From assembly GCA_051294375.1 (NCBI GenBank), contig CM119264.1:8472268-8536267 (forward strand): a DNA stretch of 64,000 nt, given 5' to 3'. The stretch's first letter is position 1; every line of letters starts with the position of its first letter. Below are positions 25,215-39,560 of the stretch, piece by piece. A program made the translations under genes and the position numbers. A model generated the notes under the pieces. That model was not told where the DNA came from, made no database searches, and saw nothing but the letters and a program-made list of their open reading frames with translations. The DNA is from Paraspadella gotoi (Eukaryota; Chaetognatha).

Positions 25215-25338
25215 NNNNNNNNNNNNNNNNNNNNNNNNNAAGAAAAAGGAAAAAAGAAGAGAATGATGAATTTCGTGTCTAAGGGATCTGCGTTGTGGCG
25301 GAAACCAGTTTTTTTTCCTCTCTCTCTCTTCTCTCTCT

Positions 25339-25393
<55 letters not shown>

Positions 25394-26767
25394 CTTCTCT
25401 CTCTCCTCTCTCCTCTTTCTCTCTCTCTCTCTCTTTCCTTTTCTTTTGAATCTGATATCCCGTAATGGTTCACCATTTTTCCCTTTTGTCTTTTGTTGCT
25501 GCCGACTTCCGACTGGCCAAGAAGGGAGAGTGGAGGAATGGAGTAGAAGACCAAGGAGAGGCAGAGGGAGAGAGAGGAGGAGCGGAAGTCAGAACGAAAG
25601 AGAGGAAAGAGAGGAGAGAGAGTGTGACATATATGTTTAAGCCCTTAGTTTTTCGGTGGAAAGGAAAGAAAGAGAACAAGGGCGAGAGATTAGGAGGGAG
25701 AAAACGGGAGCAAAAGTGAGTGGCGAAATAAAGGCGAAGAGGGAATAGGCGGAAGATATCGATGAGTCGGATGACGAAGAGCAAAGCTTACGGGTGTCTG
25801 GCTAAATTTTAATACTCTCGTTCCGTCAAGATTAATTTTTATTTGTGGTCAAGCCATTTTTTCCAAAAGACTTAAATCATCGGCTGAAGCGCGTTCTCGG
25901 AAGCGATAGAGTTTCGCTGCAATGGACTAGACTTTGTTGCGCATTATTGGTAAACCTTATGGGGATCTTATAAAAAATTAGAGAGAGAGATGATGAGGAA
26001 CAAAATTGAATCCATTTTTCCCATAAAAAAACCCCGGACTTCGGATGAAAAAAAAAAAATCTTGGAAGAAAATGAGTTTAGTTGGAGAAAACCAAAAAAC
26101 ACCGGGAATACAATTTTGATTGGGGTTTCTATTTTTTGAGGATGGCGCGTTTGCTGCTCGAAAAAAGTAAGGAAATGAGCTGAAGAAAGCATCAGTTCCA
26201 TCATAAATATCTCTCTCTCTCTTTCTCCTCTCTCTCTTCTCTCTTCTTCTCTCTCTCTCTCTCTCTGCTCCTCTCTCGTCCTCTCTCTCTCTCTCTCTCT
26301 TCTCCTCCATTTCTTTTGTGTTATTCCCGTTTTTATCCGTTTTTCAATTTCTTTTCCTCTTCCTCCTCCTCCCTCTCCTCCTCCTCCTCCTCCTTTTCCT
26401 CCATTTCTCATTTCATATTTATTTGCTTTTTACCTTTTTTTCCCTCTTTTTTTTTCTCGGGAAGTTACGCTGTCGCCATTTTTGATGAAAACACGATCGC
26501 AGCGCGCCGATCGCGGAATTCGCTCCCGGGAAAACAAGTTTCGTCTCTGCCGCTCGAGATGGCAGCAGCTCGCATGGAAGAGGAAAACAAAAACAAAAGA
26601 GCAGGCGCGAAGGTTAAAAGCCGAGGACGCTGACGACAACGACGACGACGACCAACACGGAGGACGATACGAGCACTCTCCGCCCGGAATTGAATCTTTC
26701 ACAGCGAAGATGAAGAAAATCGTTGCAATGCGACAATCATCAGTCTCTTTATTTTCTTTCTCACTCG

Positions 26768-26800
<33 letters not shown>

Positions 26801-27082
26801 TCTTTGTACTATTCTAAACATTCTTATATCTTGCGAAAGTTCTCCCGGACACCAAATGAGAGCAAGAGAAATATTACAATTTCCTTCATTACTCAGTTGT
26901 AACCGAAGGAAGAGAAAACCTATGGAAAAGCTTTCTGTTAGCAGTTAGCAGCTCTTCACAAAAACTTTTTTTTTCAAGAAAGAAAAAAAAACTCGAGTTA
27001 CCGCGTGAGCTCTCTGTTGTGCATGAAGTTAAAAAATCACTCCTCTTTCACTTCTCTTTCTTTCGCTTTCAGATCATTTTTT

Positions 27083-27167
<85 letters not shown>

Positions 27168-27287
27168 TACTATTCTGTTTTCTATCCTCTCCTAACCGCC
27201 GAACAAGACCCCAGAAGAAAAGCTTTTGGCTTCTTTAGGAAAATCAAATACGTGAGCAAATTTTCGAAAAACTACGAACGAATACTA

Positions 27288-27290
<3 letters not shown>

Positions 27291-27345
<55 letters not shown>
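27291..27345 (+). repeat. (CT)n in block B, mirrored as (GA)n at 45128-45182
   Basis: This tract falls inside the part of A that is an N gap (19039-19621). Confidence 0.9.
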
Positions 27346-27350
<5 letters not shown>

Positions 27351-28642
27351 CTCTTCTCTCTTTCGTTTCCTTTTCCAGCCCATCCAATCCGCTCCAGTTT
27401 CGCCCTGGTAAGAAAGCGTTAGTTGACATCCCACAAAATTCAACAGCCTCCATTTGATGGTTCCGAGCGAATTCCTCCGATGCCCCAGAAACAGAGAGAG
27501 AGAGAGACAGAGAGAAAAGAGAGAGAGAGAAAAGAGGAAAAGAAAGAAAAAAGACGTTTTTCTTTTTCCCCGTTATTGCCGCCTTAATTCTGTAAAAACT
27601 AGTTCCTCCGACAGTGGGGGTTTTTCAGGAATTCAAAGAAGAGGCAAGGCCGAAAAGATCCGGCCAAAAAAGATTTATCGTTTTCCCTTCCGTGCATTGC
27701 AAAACAGATACAATAATGATGGGGAAAAGGGAAAATTACCGTTACTTTTCATTATTTTTTCCCCTCAATTTTTTTCATATAAAAGATTTTGTTATTTGTT
27801 TTTCGTATCAAATAATTTGTTTGACTCGAAACTGGATTCAACGATGGCGACACTCATTTGATCGCTGCCTAATGTCCTGGATGTAGCTGAGTCTTGGGCC
27901 GTAAAAAACTTGGAAGTCTGGACAATGATGAAAGTGAAAAAACGAGGCGAAGAAACAAAATGGGGAAGAGTAACACCTCGAGCACAAAGAGCGCGAAAGC
28001 TAAAAGTGAAAAACGAGACAGAAGTCAGAGAGAGAGAACGACCAGAGCAGAGAGAGAGAACGCGACGAGAGAAGAGAGAGAGAGAAGAGAGATTCTCTAC
28101 AAACTCACGAAAAAAATCTTTATTGACCACTCCGTTTTTCTCTTGCGATTCTCTCACAATAAACAAACAGTCAGAAAATAACGAAATAATCGACCGTAAA
28201 TATAAAATAAATTCAAAAAAAAAAAAAAAAAATTACAAAACTTGCCGAAACCCAAAAGTACTACCGTAATTACTTCGAATCGCTTTCGTTCTTAAATCTC
28301 GTTCTTTATCTGGAATATATGTTTTTTTTTCTTATCTAACGTTGATCGTTGACAAATTTCTGTTTATTGTCAGGCGAAGAACTAAGGACGAAGAAAAGAG
28401 GGAGAGGAAAACATCGCGATTTCGTTCTTCTCTCTGTATCTCTCTCTTCTTCTCCTCTCTAATTTTCTCTCTTTTAGAGGAGAAGACGACGCAATCGACA
28501 AAAGAGAGAAGATTCTTTGGAAGAAAGAGGGGGACACAATCTCTGAAGAGAAGAAAAATCTTAAAATTAGAGAAAAGGAAAAAAAAAAACTAAGGCGAGA
28601 GAAGTTCTCTTCTTCTCTCTTCTCTCTCTCTCTCTCTTCTCG

Positions 28643-28674
<32 letters not shown>

Positions 28675-28691
28675 CTTCTCTCTCTCTCTCT

Positions 28692-28759
<68 letters not shown>

Positions 28760-29581
28760 AGGAGGATAAGGACGTCCACCCAACGACCACGACAAAAAGC
28801 CTCTCTTTCTCTCTCCTTCTCTCTCTTTTTCTTTTTCTCTTTTCTTCTTTCTCTCTCTTCTTTTTCTCTTTCTCTCCTTTCCTTCTGGTTTCCGTCGAAA
28901 GACGAAACCGCAACTAATCTTCCATCGGTGGACCGGCGAAAATAAAAAGGACCAAAAAAAAAAAAAAAGCAAAAAATCGGGCTTAACAAGAAGAAGAAAC
29001 GAGAAACGACGGTAACGGCGACGGTTATGAATTCATTGCGTCTCCGATCGCATCAAAGGATAACAACACAATTAACAACGATCACATTTCTTCTTCTCAA
29101 AATTTTCTTCGTGTGAAGGAAAAAAAGAAAAACTTTTAAAAACTTGAAAAAAAAGAAATACTACAAAGTTCCTTCCAATTTAAAACTGATTCGACCAAAT
29201 TCAGAAAAACGCGAATCGCCTCTATCTTCACGGAAACCCCACTGCGTTTATTTCCCTCACCCCAAATAAAAAGCGCCAAAAACTTTTAAAAATAATACGA
29301 CGAAGGAGTCAAAATAAAAGACGAAAAAGTTCTGTTAAAGAGGGCCGAAGGGGGAAAAAATAAAGTCGGCGAAAGGCGAAGCAGGAGGAGAAAGAAAAAA
29401 AAACGAAACGGCGAAGAAGCGAAGTAAAGGAAAGAAGAAAGCGAAGGAAAGGAAAAGAAGAAAAGAAGGAAAGGAAAGAAGAAAAGAAGGAAAGGAAAGA
29501 AGAAGCGAAGGAAAGGAAAGAAGAACGAAGGAAAGGAAAGAAGAAAAGAAGAAAAAAAGGGGGGGAAAAAAAGAAGAAAAG

Positions 29582-29676
29582 ATGAAAAGTTCCGATGCGG
29601 ACTTCGCATTCACCTCATCCTTTGCGCTCCTCTTATCATTCCGTCGTCGAAGGACGATGGGCAACAAGCGAACCAG
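29582..29676 (+). pseudogene. Broken copy of signal exon in block B
   Basis: It matches exon 1 (21771-21860) but is 95 instead of 90 bases. Single-base insertions near the start (AAAAG for AAAG, GCGGAC for GCGAC) shift the frame, the hydrophobic core is lost, and the donor reads CCAGTGAG instead of CCAGGTGAG. All differences are one-base indels, mostly in runs, which is typical of uncorrected long reads rather than of decay by substitution. Confidence 0.75.
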
Positions 29677-29849
29677 TGAGATTGTAGGTGATGCGAAAGA
29701 GGAAAGGTGGAGGCGAGGGAGGGACGGTTGGGAGTGGTCAGGGGGGATTGAAGTGGGAGAGTGGGGGAAAAGCAGGGAGGGGGATGGGTAAGAAAGTCTC
29801 GACTTCCCTGTGGCGGAATCCTAACTTTGCCTTTCCTCCGTATTAGTTT

Positions 29850-30045
29850 GGGTAAAACTCAGCTCGTCCCATGGGCTAAGTGCTCGGTTTACCAACAGTG
29901 AGTTCCAGGCTCAAATCCCCTCACGGTCACGCTTGGTTAAGTGTGAAAGGTGTCAACATAAACACGCCTTGTGACATGGGTGTCACTGCAGGTCCGAAAA
30001 CCCTGAGATCCAGCCTGTCGAGAGATGCCCCACACCCCGGGCTTT
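29850..30045 (+). mobile_element. Block B copy of the SINE-like element
   Basis: It matches 22029-22200 with one-base indels; the box-B region here reads GGCTCAAATCCC. Confidence 0.35.
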
Positions 30046-32049
30046 CATTACATGTCTCCCTGTTACCAAACCTCTCATTAGAAAGAAATAGACGGTCACA
30101 TTAAGAATAGCTTTAATGCCTCTCGACAGTAAGAACGAATATCTAAATATAAACATATAATTTAAAACCAAAAACTAGAAAATAAAAAAAATGTAGTATT
30201 ATTGTATTATTAAGTAAAGGTGTAGTTTCTGGTGTTAATAGGTATGGATTGAAATAGAATCTGTTAAGTAAGCGGAAGGTAATTTCATCAAAGCCGTGAA
30301 AATAACGAGACAAGTTCAAACGGGACGTCGGCGAAGGCGAGTTCGAATTTGGGCCGAAAACCCGAAAAACCAATAAATGCGTTAATTAAAATCTTTTTGA
30401 GCCGCTAATTTATTTTTTTATTTCGGTCGTGGGGGGGGGGGCGAGAAAAAGCGATAATCGGAGAGGAAGAATTTTTGACCCAAACTCAATCGAAGCGTGA
30501 AAATTAGCATATCCATTTCTCTTTTTTTAATCATTAAACATTTTTTTGTATTTTAATTAATTATTTTTGGTTTTTGATAATCTTGATAGATTCTCAATTG
30601 ATAACGTTCCTTGTTATCATTTAATAACGATTTAATTTTTTTTATTTTGACCGGCGGCCATCTTTTTAAACTAAATGTCGCGAGAATTTTTTCGATCTCT
30701 TTTCTTTAATTTCTTTTTTTACTTTCTCTTCCTCCCCTGACCCCTTTTCTTTTCTCAACCTCCCTCCCTCCCTCCCTCCCTACTCCCGGTCCCTTCCTCC
30801 CTACTTCCTCCCTACTCCCTCCCTCCCATTTTCCCTTTTGTTTTCTACTAATTATTTTTCCTTCCCGCTTCTCATCCTTGGGTTTCAGTCACCGAACGAA
30901 CAAAAGCTTCTGTTGTCCTCTTTTAATCACGATTTTTGTCCCTCAAACTCTTTAAAAATCCAATTAAACCTCATTTCCAATTGATTTACGTCCGGATTCC
31001 GTATCCACCTCTCTTTTTCATCTCTCTTCGTTTTTTTTTCTATCTTTTTTTTCTATATCCTATCTTTCGGTTCTTTCTTTCTTTCCTTTTCTTTCTGTTC
31101 TTTCTTTCTTTCTTTCTTTCTTCTTTCTTTATTTTTTTTCGGTTCGCGACATGTCCTATAGTTTTTGATGTTTCGCCTTTTGTTTCTTTTCTTTTATAAA
31201 TATTTTTGACTTAAAAAGTCGAGAAACTATTCTTCTATCTTTCTTATTGTTCGTTGTCGTCAGTCTGTCTTTCATTCTTCTTTCTTCTTTCTTTTTCTCT
31301 TTCTTCTTTCTTTCTTTCTTTATCTTTCTTTTGTTTTTTGTTCTCTTTTCTCTTTTACTCTCACGTCGTTTCTTTTTCGAGATTTTCCCTCTCACCTTAA
31401 TTCTCCGCTCGCGTCGGAATTCCGGATTGCCCTTTTGTCGAAAGAGCGGGAAGCCTTTGACTCGGCGACGATGGCGCTCGAGGCGGACCCTCATCCAAAC
31501 TTAATGTGAGAATCATTGTTCCCTTTTGGTTCCGAAAGATGGAGGTTTAAAATTTTCATTTTCAGCAGAGAAGGAAGGAGTAAAAAAAAAATTTGGGGAA
31601 GGAACGAGAAAGAAAGAGAAGAAAAAAGAAAGAAGAAAGAAAGAAAGAAGGAAAGAAGGAAAGAAGGAAAGAAGGAAAGAAAGAAAGAAAGAAGAAAGAA
31701 AGAAGGAAAGAAAGAAAGAAGGAAAGAAAGATAAGAAAAGAAACGAAAGACAAGAGCCGTACATAAAGACAGAAACGTTCGACGGGAGAGAATGGAAAGG
31801 AAGTCGAAACGAGGGAAGAGAGGAAAGAGAGGGAGGAATGAAGAACAAAAAAAAACGAATGGGAGAGAGACGAAGAAAAAAAAAAGCGAAAAATCTAAAA
31901 TTAGTTCTCTCAATGATAAATTCTATTGAAGCTATTTTCCTCCGTGAATTACCTTTTTCTTCAGTATTTTTTTTTTGCGTCAATTAGCTGGAATTTTGAC
32001 TTACCTACACGACAGAAGGTCGTTGTGAAGTTTGAGAAGTGTTATATCT

Positions 32050-32118
<69 letters not shown>

Positions 32119-32140
32119 TCTCTCTCTCTTCTCTCTCCTT

Positions 32141-32540
32141 TTTCTTTTTTTTTTCGCTTCTATCTTAAGATTATTCTTCTTCTCTTTTCTTTTTTAGCTT
32201 CTATCTTAAGATTATTCTTCTTTTTTTTATTTTTTAGCTTCTATCTTATTCTTTTTTAGCATCCTACTCCTCATTTTCGTTTTTTACTTTATTGTCTAAC
32301 GCAACTTCTTCCTTTTTTCTTTTCCTTTTCGTCTTTCTGTTCTTTTTTCTTCTTTTTTTTTCGGTCGCGACGTTTCCTCTGTTTTGATGTTTCGCTTTGT
32401 TTCTTTTCTTTCATAAGTATTTTTGACTGATTTTGATTCTGAGAAACTATTCTCTATTTTCTTTCTTTCTTTCTTTTGATTTTTTTCCCCCTTTTACTTT
32501 TCATCCTTTTTTTAGCTTCGACCTTTTTTGGTTCTCTTTC
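32141..32540 (+). repeat. Flank R: AGCTTCTATCTTAAG-containing segment after block B
   Basis: It carries two to three tandem AGCTTCTATCTTAAGATTA units, then ATTGTCTAACGCAAC and a GGTCGCGACGTTTCC...TATTTTTGACTGATTTTGATTCTG stretch. The same order occurs with indels at 47216-47640. The GGTCGCGAC...TATTTTTGAC part is also related to 23298-23390 within block A. Confidence 0.65.
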
Positions 32541-32711
32541 TTCTCTCTCTCTCTCTACTCTTCATCTCTCCTCTCTTCATCTCTTCTTCTCTCTCATCTC
32601 ATCTCGTCTCTCATCCATCTCTTTCTTAATTCTTACATCTCATCTACATCTCCTTCTACTCACTTCTCTCTCTCTCTTTCTCTCCTCTCTTCTCTCTCTC
32701 TTCTCTCTCTC

Positions 32712-32743
<32 letters not shown>

Positions 32744-35700
32744 CTCTTCTTCTCTCTCTCTCTCTCTTCATTTTTTCTTAATACTACAAACCTACGGACG
32801 TTATTTTCCAATTAATTTAGAACGCCAAAGATGCAACTAAATTTTCTCCCGTGAACTTCATTATTTGCAGGAGAAAATACCTACGCAAGTTCCGGCGTGT
32901 TTTTTTTCCTTGAGCCTTCATCGAGTTTTTTCTAAGTAAGCTCTTTGTAGTCCATGATTATATCAATGTCGAGAAATTCCTTACTTTCGGAAAAAAAAAT
33001 ACAGTATTTGCTAAGCTGATATATTACTTTCTTTTCTATTTTTTTCTCTTCTTTTTGATTTTCATTTATTTGTTTTTTGGAAGATTTTAAAATATTATAA
33101 ATCTTCACTGCTTTTGCACTTAGTTCTGCGGTGGGCAAATAGCACTCTGGTTTTGACATTATTCATGGAGAACCCTGACCCGAAGAACTCTTGTAGAAAG
33201 CGAGCTTGCAAACATGGTTGTAGTTACGCCATTAAAACTTTGTGGCATTATTATTTCTTCCAGTTCCTCCTTATATTCTTTTATTATTTGTGCTCTGTGT
33301 CCTACACCGTCTCTCTACTCTCTACTCTCGTCTCTCTCTCTCTCCGAGACGCGCTCTCTGCTCTCTCGTATCGTAGCTGCTATAAGTCATCTCTCTTCTC
33401 TCTTCTCGATCTCTCTCTCATACTCTCTCTCAGCGATCGAACTCCTTGACCGGCGCGAGTTGATTCCGCCTACTGTTTGCTAGGCTAATCTGCCTCAGCC
33501 AGAGAGAGAAAAGAAAAGGAGCGAAGGAAATAGTCTGAGAAGTCTTGAGTGACGAGAGAGAGCTATGGAGAAATTAATACTGTCGATTCTCCTGCTTCTG
33601 TAATTTCTGAATAATAATATATGAGTATCGCAGGACTCTCAAACTTTTTGTTTATTTTTAGATAAGTGATGCCAGGGGCGATAACGCAATCCCACTGTCA
33701 TTCAGTGACCAAGTCAAGCTGAAGTTGGTTAATTCCAACCACTGTTGGAGTGTAGTTTTGATTAAGGATATATATTTTTATGTTGAGAACGTGCTGTCAA
33801 GTTTTATTGTTATATCTTTGATATTAGTTAAAATATATGAATTGTGCTGTTAATGGTTATAAATTAACTTTTAGATGATAAAAAGTAAAAATAGATATTT
33901 GTTGGTGGGTGTTATTATTTTTCAGACACAACTTTTCGTAAACATAAACTAGCATAACCTAATCGGATTGATAAAATAGTTGATTGTTAGTTAACTCTAA
34001 ATGTGCTTCAACACATTGTCTGGGTTTTCATACGACCTTTGTCTCAAATCAGGAAAGGAGGAAAGAGGAAATGAAATGGGAGAAAGGTGGGGGCGGTAGG
34101 AGAGGGTGAAGTCGTGTCGAGGCGGTTAAATGGAACGTTGATTCGATATAAGCCGGCAACGAACGACGACGACAACGACGACGACATTAGCATAGAACGA
34201 CAGAGGGTGATTTATAGGTTGTTCATGTTTGAGAGATGGAAATGCGCCGGATTTTCGATTTAGTGAGTTAACGATGATTGGACAGAAACAGGGCCCGAGT
34301 ATGCGCGGATTCTGACCCGTTCGAACCATAGGGTGAGGTGGCTTTGCTGCGATGTTGAACGGCTACACCACTATACGTCCCTCTCAGGCAGCATTTATCG
34401 CAGATAGAGAATTAAAAAACTCAATTTAATTTTGATACCCGAAGGCATAAAATTCTAAGTATTATTTCAAAGATGGCGTTAATAACTAAGGGGATAAATA
34501 GATAAGCTTAATTTATTAAACTGATGTGATAATATCTTATATGGGTTTTGTACCAAATTTCATTTACAATTTGCCCAATTGCCAATTTCACATTATTCCA
34601 AACAGAATGAAATTTTTAAAGCTTCTTAGCCGAGTAATTTCAATTCATCTTTTGTTTAATGTTCTTTTTATAATTTTAAACTGTGGAACCATTGCCAGAG
34701 AGGGATGCAAAGGAAAAGTGTAGACGCTCGATGCATCTCGGAAACAAGCGGAAAGTGGTTAACGATAAGCTTAAGGCGAGACGTACGGAGTCCATTCGTG
34801 TCCGATATTCATGGGCAGTTCAAACTGTCTCCGTTCTCGTGCGAATACACGCAATCATTTCGTTCCGCCTCACGAGTCGCTTCATCGCGCCGCCCTCGAA
34901 GTTGCATGGTAACACTTAAAAGCCTGTCGCCAATTTATGGCTTGGACCACTCGATTTACATTCGAGATAACAGTCGTCGCCACCCAACTTGTTGCAATTG
35001 GCCGGGCGAGACCACTACCACTACTCGCACGATGCTTCAATGCGGCAGTTGCATCAGTCACCGCTCCAGTTCGGCGCAATCAATTAGGATTTTCTCCGCC
35101 GACGAACAACGATGACTTCGAGAAGTGGAGAAAGGAAGCTTATGGCGGACCGATGGGCGGCGCGGGCGGCGAGGGCGGCGCCAACTGTTCGTCTGCGGCG
35201 CGAATCCGGAACGGACGTTGTGTAGATGCGGGTGACGGCAGGTGAGATACGATTGACGGAGGCAGCTGAGATGACAGATGGGCGGAGTAGATCGGTGACT
35301 GGGTGGCGAGAAGACTGTCGGACGGGAACTGAGATGACGTAGAGAAGTGTGCTAGGAGTAAGGGCTCGTCGGTTCATTCGAGAGAAATCGCTAAGAACGG
35401 TGTGAACATGAGTTTGTTCTAGCGTTAAAGAGATAAGCATGTTAGAGAGATCTGACATCATCTGATTATGGATCCCGCGAGAAACTATGAACCTATAGTC
35501 TCAGATTTGTTAGCCGCGTTTTTATAGAAGCACTATTTAGGGCAAGGACTTATTTCAGAATATGTCTTTCCCAACTGACATATAAAGTACTATGGGTGTG
35601 AAAAAATACATAATCTCCAAAATAGGATTCAAATGTAATGGTAGTATTTTGGAATATCTTTTTTAATTTGATTCACGATAATAAGTCCTCTTTTTCATTG

Positions 35701-36926
35701 AATCAACCGTAAAAATTTTTTTTTCTCATAGTGTCATTCACTAGCGATAAACCTTGTCTGTTATCCAAGCCCACCTAAAAAAAATAAAGCCCGTATGCTT
35801 ATTTCTCACCTAATATAATTTATATTTTTTCCTTTCTCTTTTTATCTCTACATTGTCGTCATATTTTTGATTTGCCACCGACCAATGAGGCTCCCGAAAT
35901 CAAAAGTTCTATTTACATGCCACCACTCGGGCTCCCCCTAGTTCCTCGAAATACCCCTCCATTACTCCTTTTATTCCCCTGATATCACTTCTTCTCCTCC
36001 GCGATTCGCTCCCACGAGCGAAAGTGTTTTTTTCCTTAATCCTTTTATCAAACTTCTTCCTATACATCATCCAGTTGCTCATTCGCCTACCCATTTTATT
36101 TTTATTCTATATTCCTACCTCGAGGGTTTCTCACCTCGACTTCCTGCTGTAAAAAGTGAGCGGGCCCTGCCGAACGCATCTTTCCTTTAATTCCTTAAAC
36201 CACGTCTCACTACCTCCCTCCGCCTATACCGCCTCCTTCGCTTCCCTACTCTATCCCCCCCCCCAGGGAAACTTTTTCCGCGAGCCTTATAAGTATGTAG
36301 GGGGGTGACCGGAAAATGTCACACAAATCTATAGTAGTAGGCTGTCAACAAAAGACTCAAAAGACGTGTAGCCAGATAGAAAAACAATAAATCATTCGGA
36401 ATGTGAGGAAAAGTTTCATTGAAAATAATCAATCAACATTATAGGAAGACTTACTTCTACTCCCGTCTCTCCTCTAGTTAATATTTTTTATCTTGCTTAT
36501 GTTTATTACTCGATGGTGAATTTTCTTTCTATTTAACAATTATTTTGTATTTATTTTTTTAATTGTCTTTAGTCTTTCACAAAATCGGAAACAGACAATT
36601 GTTTCTCTTTTTGCCTAACTAGTTTTATTTTACGAGATGTTTCTTGTTTCTAAATTTCGTTTTCATGAAAAGTTTGGTATCAATATGCGTTTATTTCATT
36701 GTCTAAGTTGCAACAGATTGAAGGAGAAAAAAAATTCGCTCTCTCTCTCTCTGTCTTCGGCTGAATCAACGTTGTACAGTCTTTAAATTTGTTCTTTCGT
36801 CATTCAGATGTTCTGAAACCTCGCATTTCACAATACTAACAAGGAATCTCTATTTTTCAAAAACTGTCCCTTGGCCTCTCCTCATCCTGTAAATCTCTCT
36901 CTTACTCTCTCTCCTCGTCTCTCTCG

Positions 36927-36958
<32 letters not shown>

Positions 36959-39560
36959 ATCTCGTCTCTCTCTCTCTCTCCTCTCTCTGCTCTCTCTCCT
37001 TCTTCATCTCACTTCTTACACATACTTCATAATTATACTTATGGTGACGCGCATCCGCTATAAGTTCTGTGGTTCGTGCTTAACTTTGTTTTTCCTCGAA
37101 GCAATTCATCGTAAATGGAAACTTCGATTGTTGAATGAAACAATAAAGTACGTGACACAAGCTGTATTATAAAAGTATGTATTATTTATCTGTCGTTAAA
37201 AAACGTATCGATGTTTAGTAAACGATCATTGTTCGAAGTGTAACTTTTATAAAAAAATGTATGCAAAAAGATACTTGCTGGCTCTTCTCTCTGCTAGTGC
37301 TCTTTCGTCTCTCTCATCTCTCTCTTCTCTCTCGTCTCTCTCTCTACTCTCTCTCTCTCATCTCTCCTCTCCTCTCGTCAGTCTCACGTCTTTTGTCATT
37401 TTTTTCCTTCACAGTCAACACCTGTTGCCTTAAGTTCTCCTGACTGTTCATTGCCAGATTTGTTACGGATATAGATTTCGAGTGATTTCGGAACCCATAT
37501 TTTCGGACTGCTCTATTATAAGAAAAGAAAAAATTACAATGCACCTATAATAGTTTTGAAACCAAGATGTTGGTTTAATTTGGTCCAATTCCTAACTAAT
37601 ATTAAACCTTTAGCCTGCGTGTCCGTCATGTTTTTCATCTGCTATTTTAAAAACGATAAGTCTAAAGATTTGATTTTTTACTCACGCTTTTTTATTTCAC
37701 ATAACTTTTCATTGTTTTCTGTTTTTTTTTTTTTTTTTTTTAATTTATTTTTAACGGCTGCTCGTCTCTTTAATTCAATAAATTGGTGAATTCCCTTCAC
37801 ATTAAAATAAATGTTTCTTCTACCTTCTTTATTTTTTTCACCTAAATTGTAATCTAAATACTTCTTCCTTCTACATTCCCTCATGTTTAAAACGTATATC
37901 TTTTTTTTACTTTAAAATCTTGAATTGCTCCGGATTTTTTTCTTTTTATAAAACATATTTTTTTGATCACACCTCATATCTCCAAAGATCTTTTTTGGTT
38001 TTTTTTTTTTTTTCACTCAATCTTATAATATTTCTTTCACCATAAGATCTTTCATCAATATTTTTTTTTTCTTTATCCTGATGTTTTCTTTCTCCACCCA
38101 ATTTGACCTCGAGGATATTTAGATCTCTTTCGTGCTCTTTATCATCAACTCATCATTTTCCGCATTCGGCGAGGCGGTGTGTGATCGGACATGGTATGAC
38201 CTCTCGAGTGCGTGGAGATCTTAAGAAACTAAATTACTACACTTTCACATTCTATTCTTCATGTTGGACATATTTGCCAAACGATTTTTAATTACTCCTT
38301 CATTAATTAGATTCTATCCCAATATTTTTGTTAAAAAGTTGTAACATAAATATTTAATGTTTAAATTAGTAATTTAGTTTGTAATTAAATATCATGCTTT
38401 CCCCCTCAGCCCTTAAAAATGACATTATGACCGCTCTCTGCATGAAGAAAATATTGGTTTGGCTTTTTTCTTTCCGAAAGCGGCCCATCGGGTAGACCAC
38501 TTAGTGATCTATGTTCAATAGGGTACAAACTGTGCCTTATTTGATCCTGCCTGCTCGTGCTTCCCGAGAGAGTTTGGCTACTTAATGGTCATAGCAAGCA
38601 CACCCTCGGGGATCTGCGATGCCCTTGCTTAAAACGAACGATCTACCCAAGCCTCACTCAGTTCATTTGCCGCTATGGTTGTGTTCTCTCTGTGACTTCT
38701 CTTTGATCTGCTTGCTTGCAATTCTTCCTCAACCTGCTTGTTAGAAAAAAGGAAATCTCTACCCCCGTACGTTCACTTCCTGGCTCCAAGTGTACTACAT
38801 ACTCCTTTCTCCAAGTGGATTATTTATGCTCCTCTTATCCTCCTCCATCTTCAGACTTCTCTCAATATGCTCTTCCACTCTCTTGCGACGCCATATCAAG
38901 TGTGCCTTCCTCTTCCTTCTCCTCGGCTCTGATCAACGATATCTCTATCCTCGATGACATCATTCACACTCTCTCTCCTCTCTCTCCTGCACTCTAGTCC
39001 ATACTCCTCCGCCTCTCACTTTCTGTCTCTACGTCTAACACACCTCCTCCTCTTGTCCTATTCTCTCGTGACTCTCATCATACCTCTTACTTGCTGTACG
39101 TGTGTGCTTCCTTCCTGCGCTGTCGACCTTTCTGCGTTATTTTCCGAGTCGTCCTGATCAACCTTTGCGTGATGCGTCCTCTCCTGTCGCTCGTATCTCG
39201 GCACTCTAGTGGTTTCATAATCCGTAAAACAACCGGATCCCGCCTCGGTTTAAAAGATAAAGAAAAGGGAAGTGAAGAATGAGGAGTGAATGTGTAAAGA
39301 AACTATTGACAGAACGAGACTACACCGTAACTATCTCAAAAAAAAAGCTCCCCTATTTGATCGATTGGAGCAGCGCTTTAACTCCTGTCTCGTCTCATTT
39401 TCATTCGTAATTTTTGATCAAGTTTACTTATTTTTTAAGATTATAATCATTCATAAAGATTGTTTTGCTTCATTGCTCTTATTTATCGTTTGACAGACTG
39501 ACGATCGCTGAACGACATAAAGAGAGAGATTAATGGAGAAAAAAAATAGAGGACAATTTT
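32540..39560 (-). repeat. Noisy inverted copy of 51397-56960
   Basis: Anchor pairs in inverted order are: 32783 (ACAAACCTACGG) with 56691-56703; 33666-33687 with 56041-56064 (GATGCCAGGGGCGATAACGC); about 34917 with 55115-55140; about 36283 with 53960; about 38413 with 52258; about 39534 with 51397-51414. This copy is consistently longer (about 7.0 against 5.6 kb) and its GA/CT tracts are broken up, as expected of insertion-rich raw reads. Confidence 0.75.

Larger units (their letters stand above)
25346..32138 (+). repeat. Block B: direct copy of block A, indel-rich, bridging its gaps
   Basis: Block B is collinear with A but has frequent one-base insertions and deletions in and out of homopolymers, and almost no clustered substitutions. 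It reads through positions that are N in A; for example A's gap 19039-19621 corresponds to about 26685-27370 here. Its reverse complement is block C, with coordinates summing to 72473 at every pair of matching points I checked. Confidence 0.85.
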
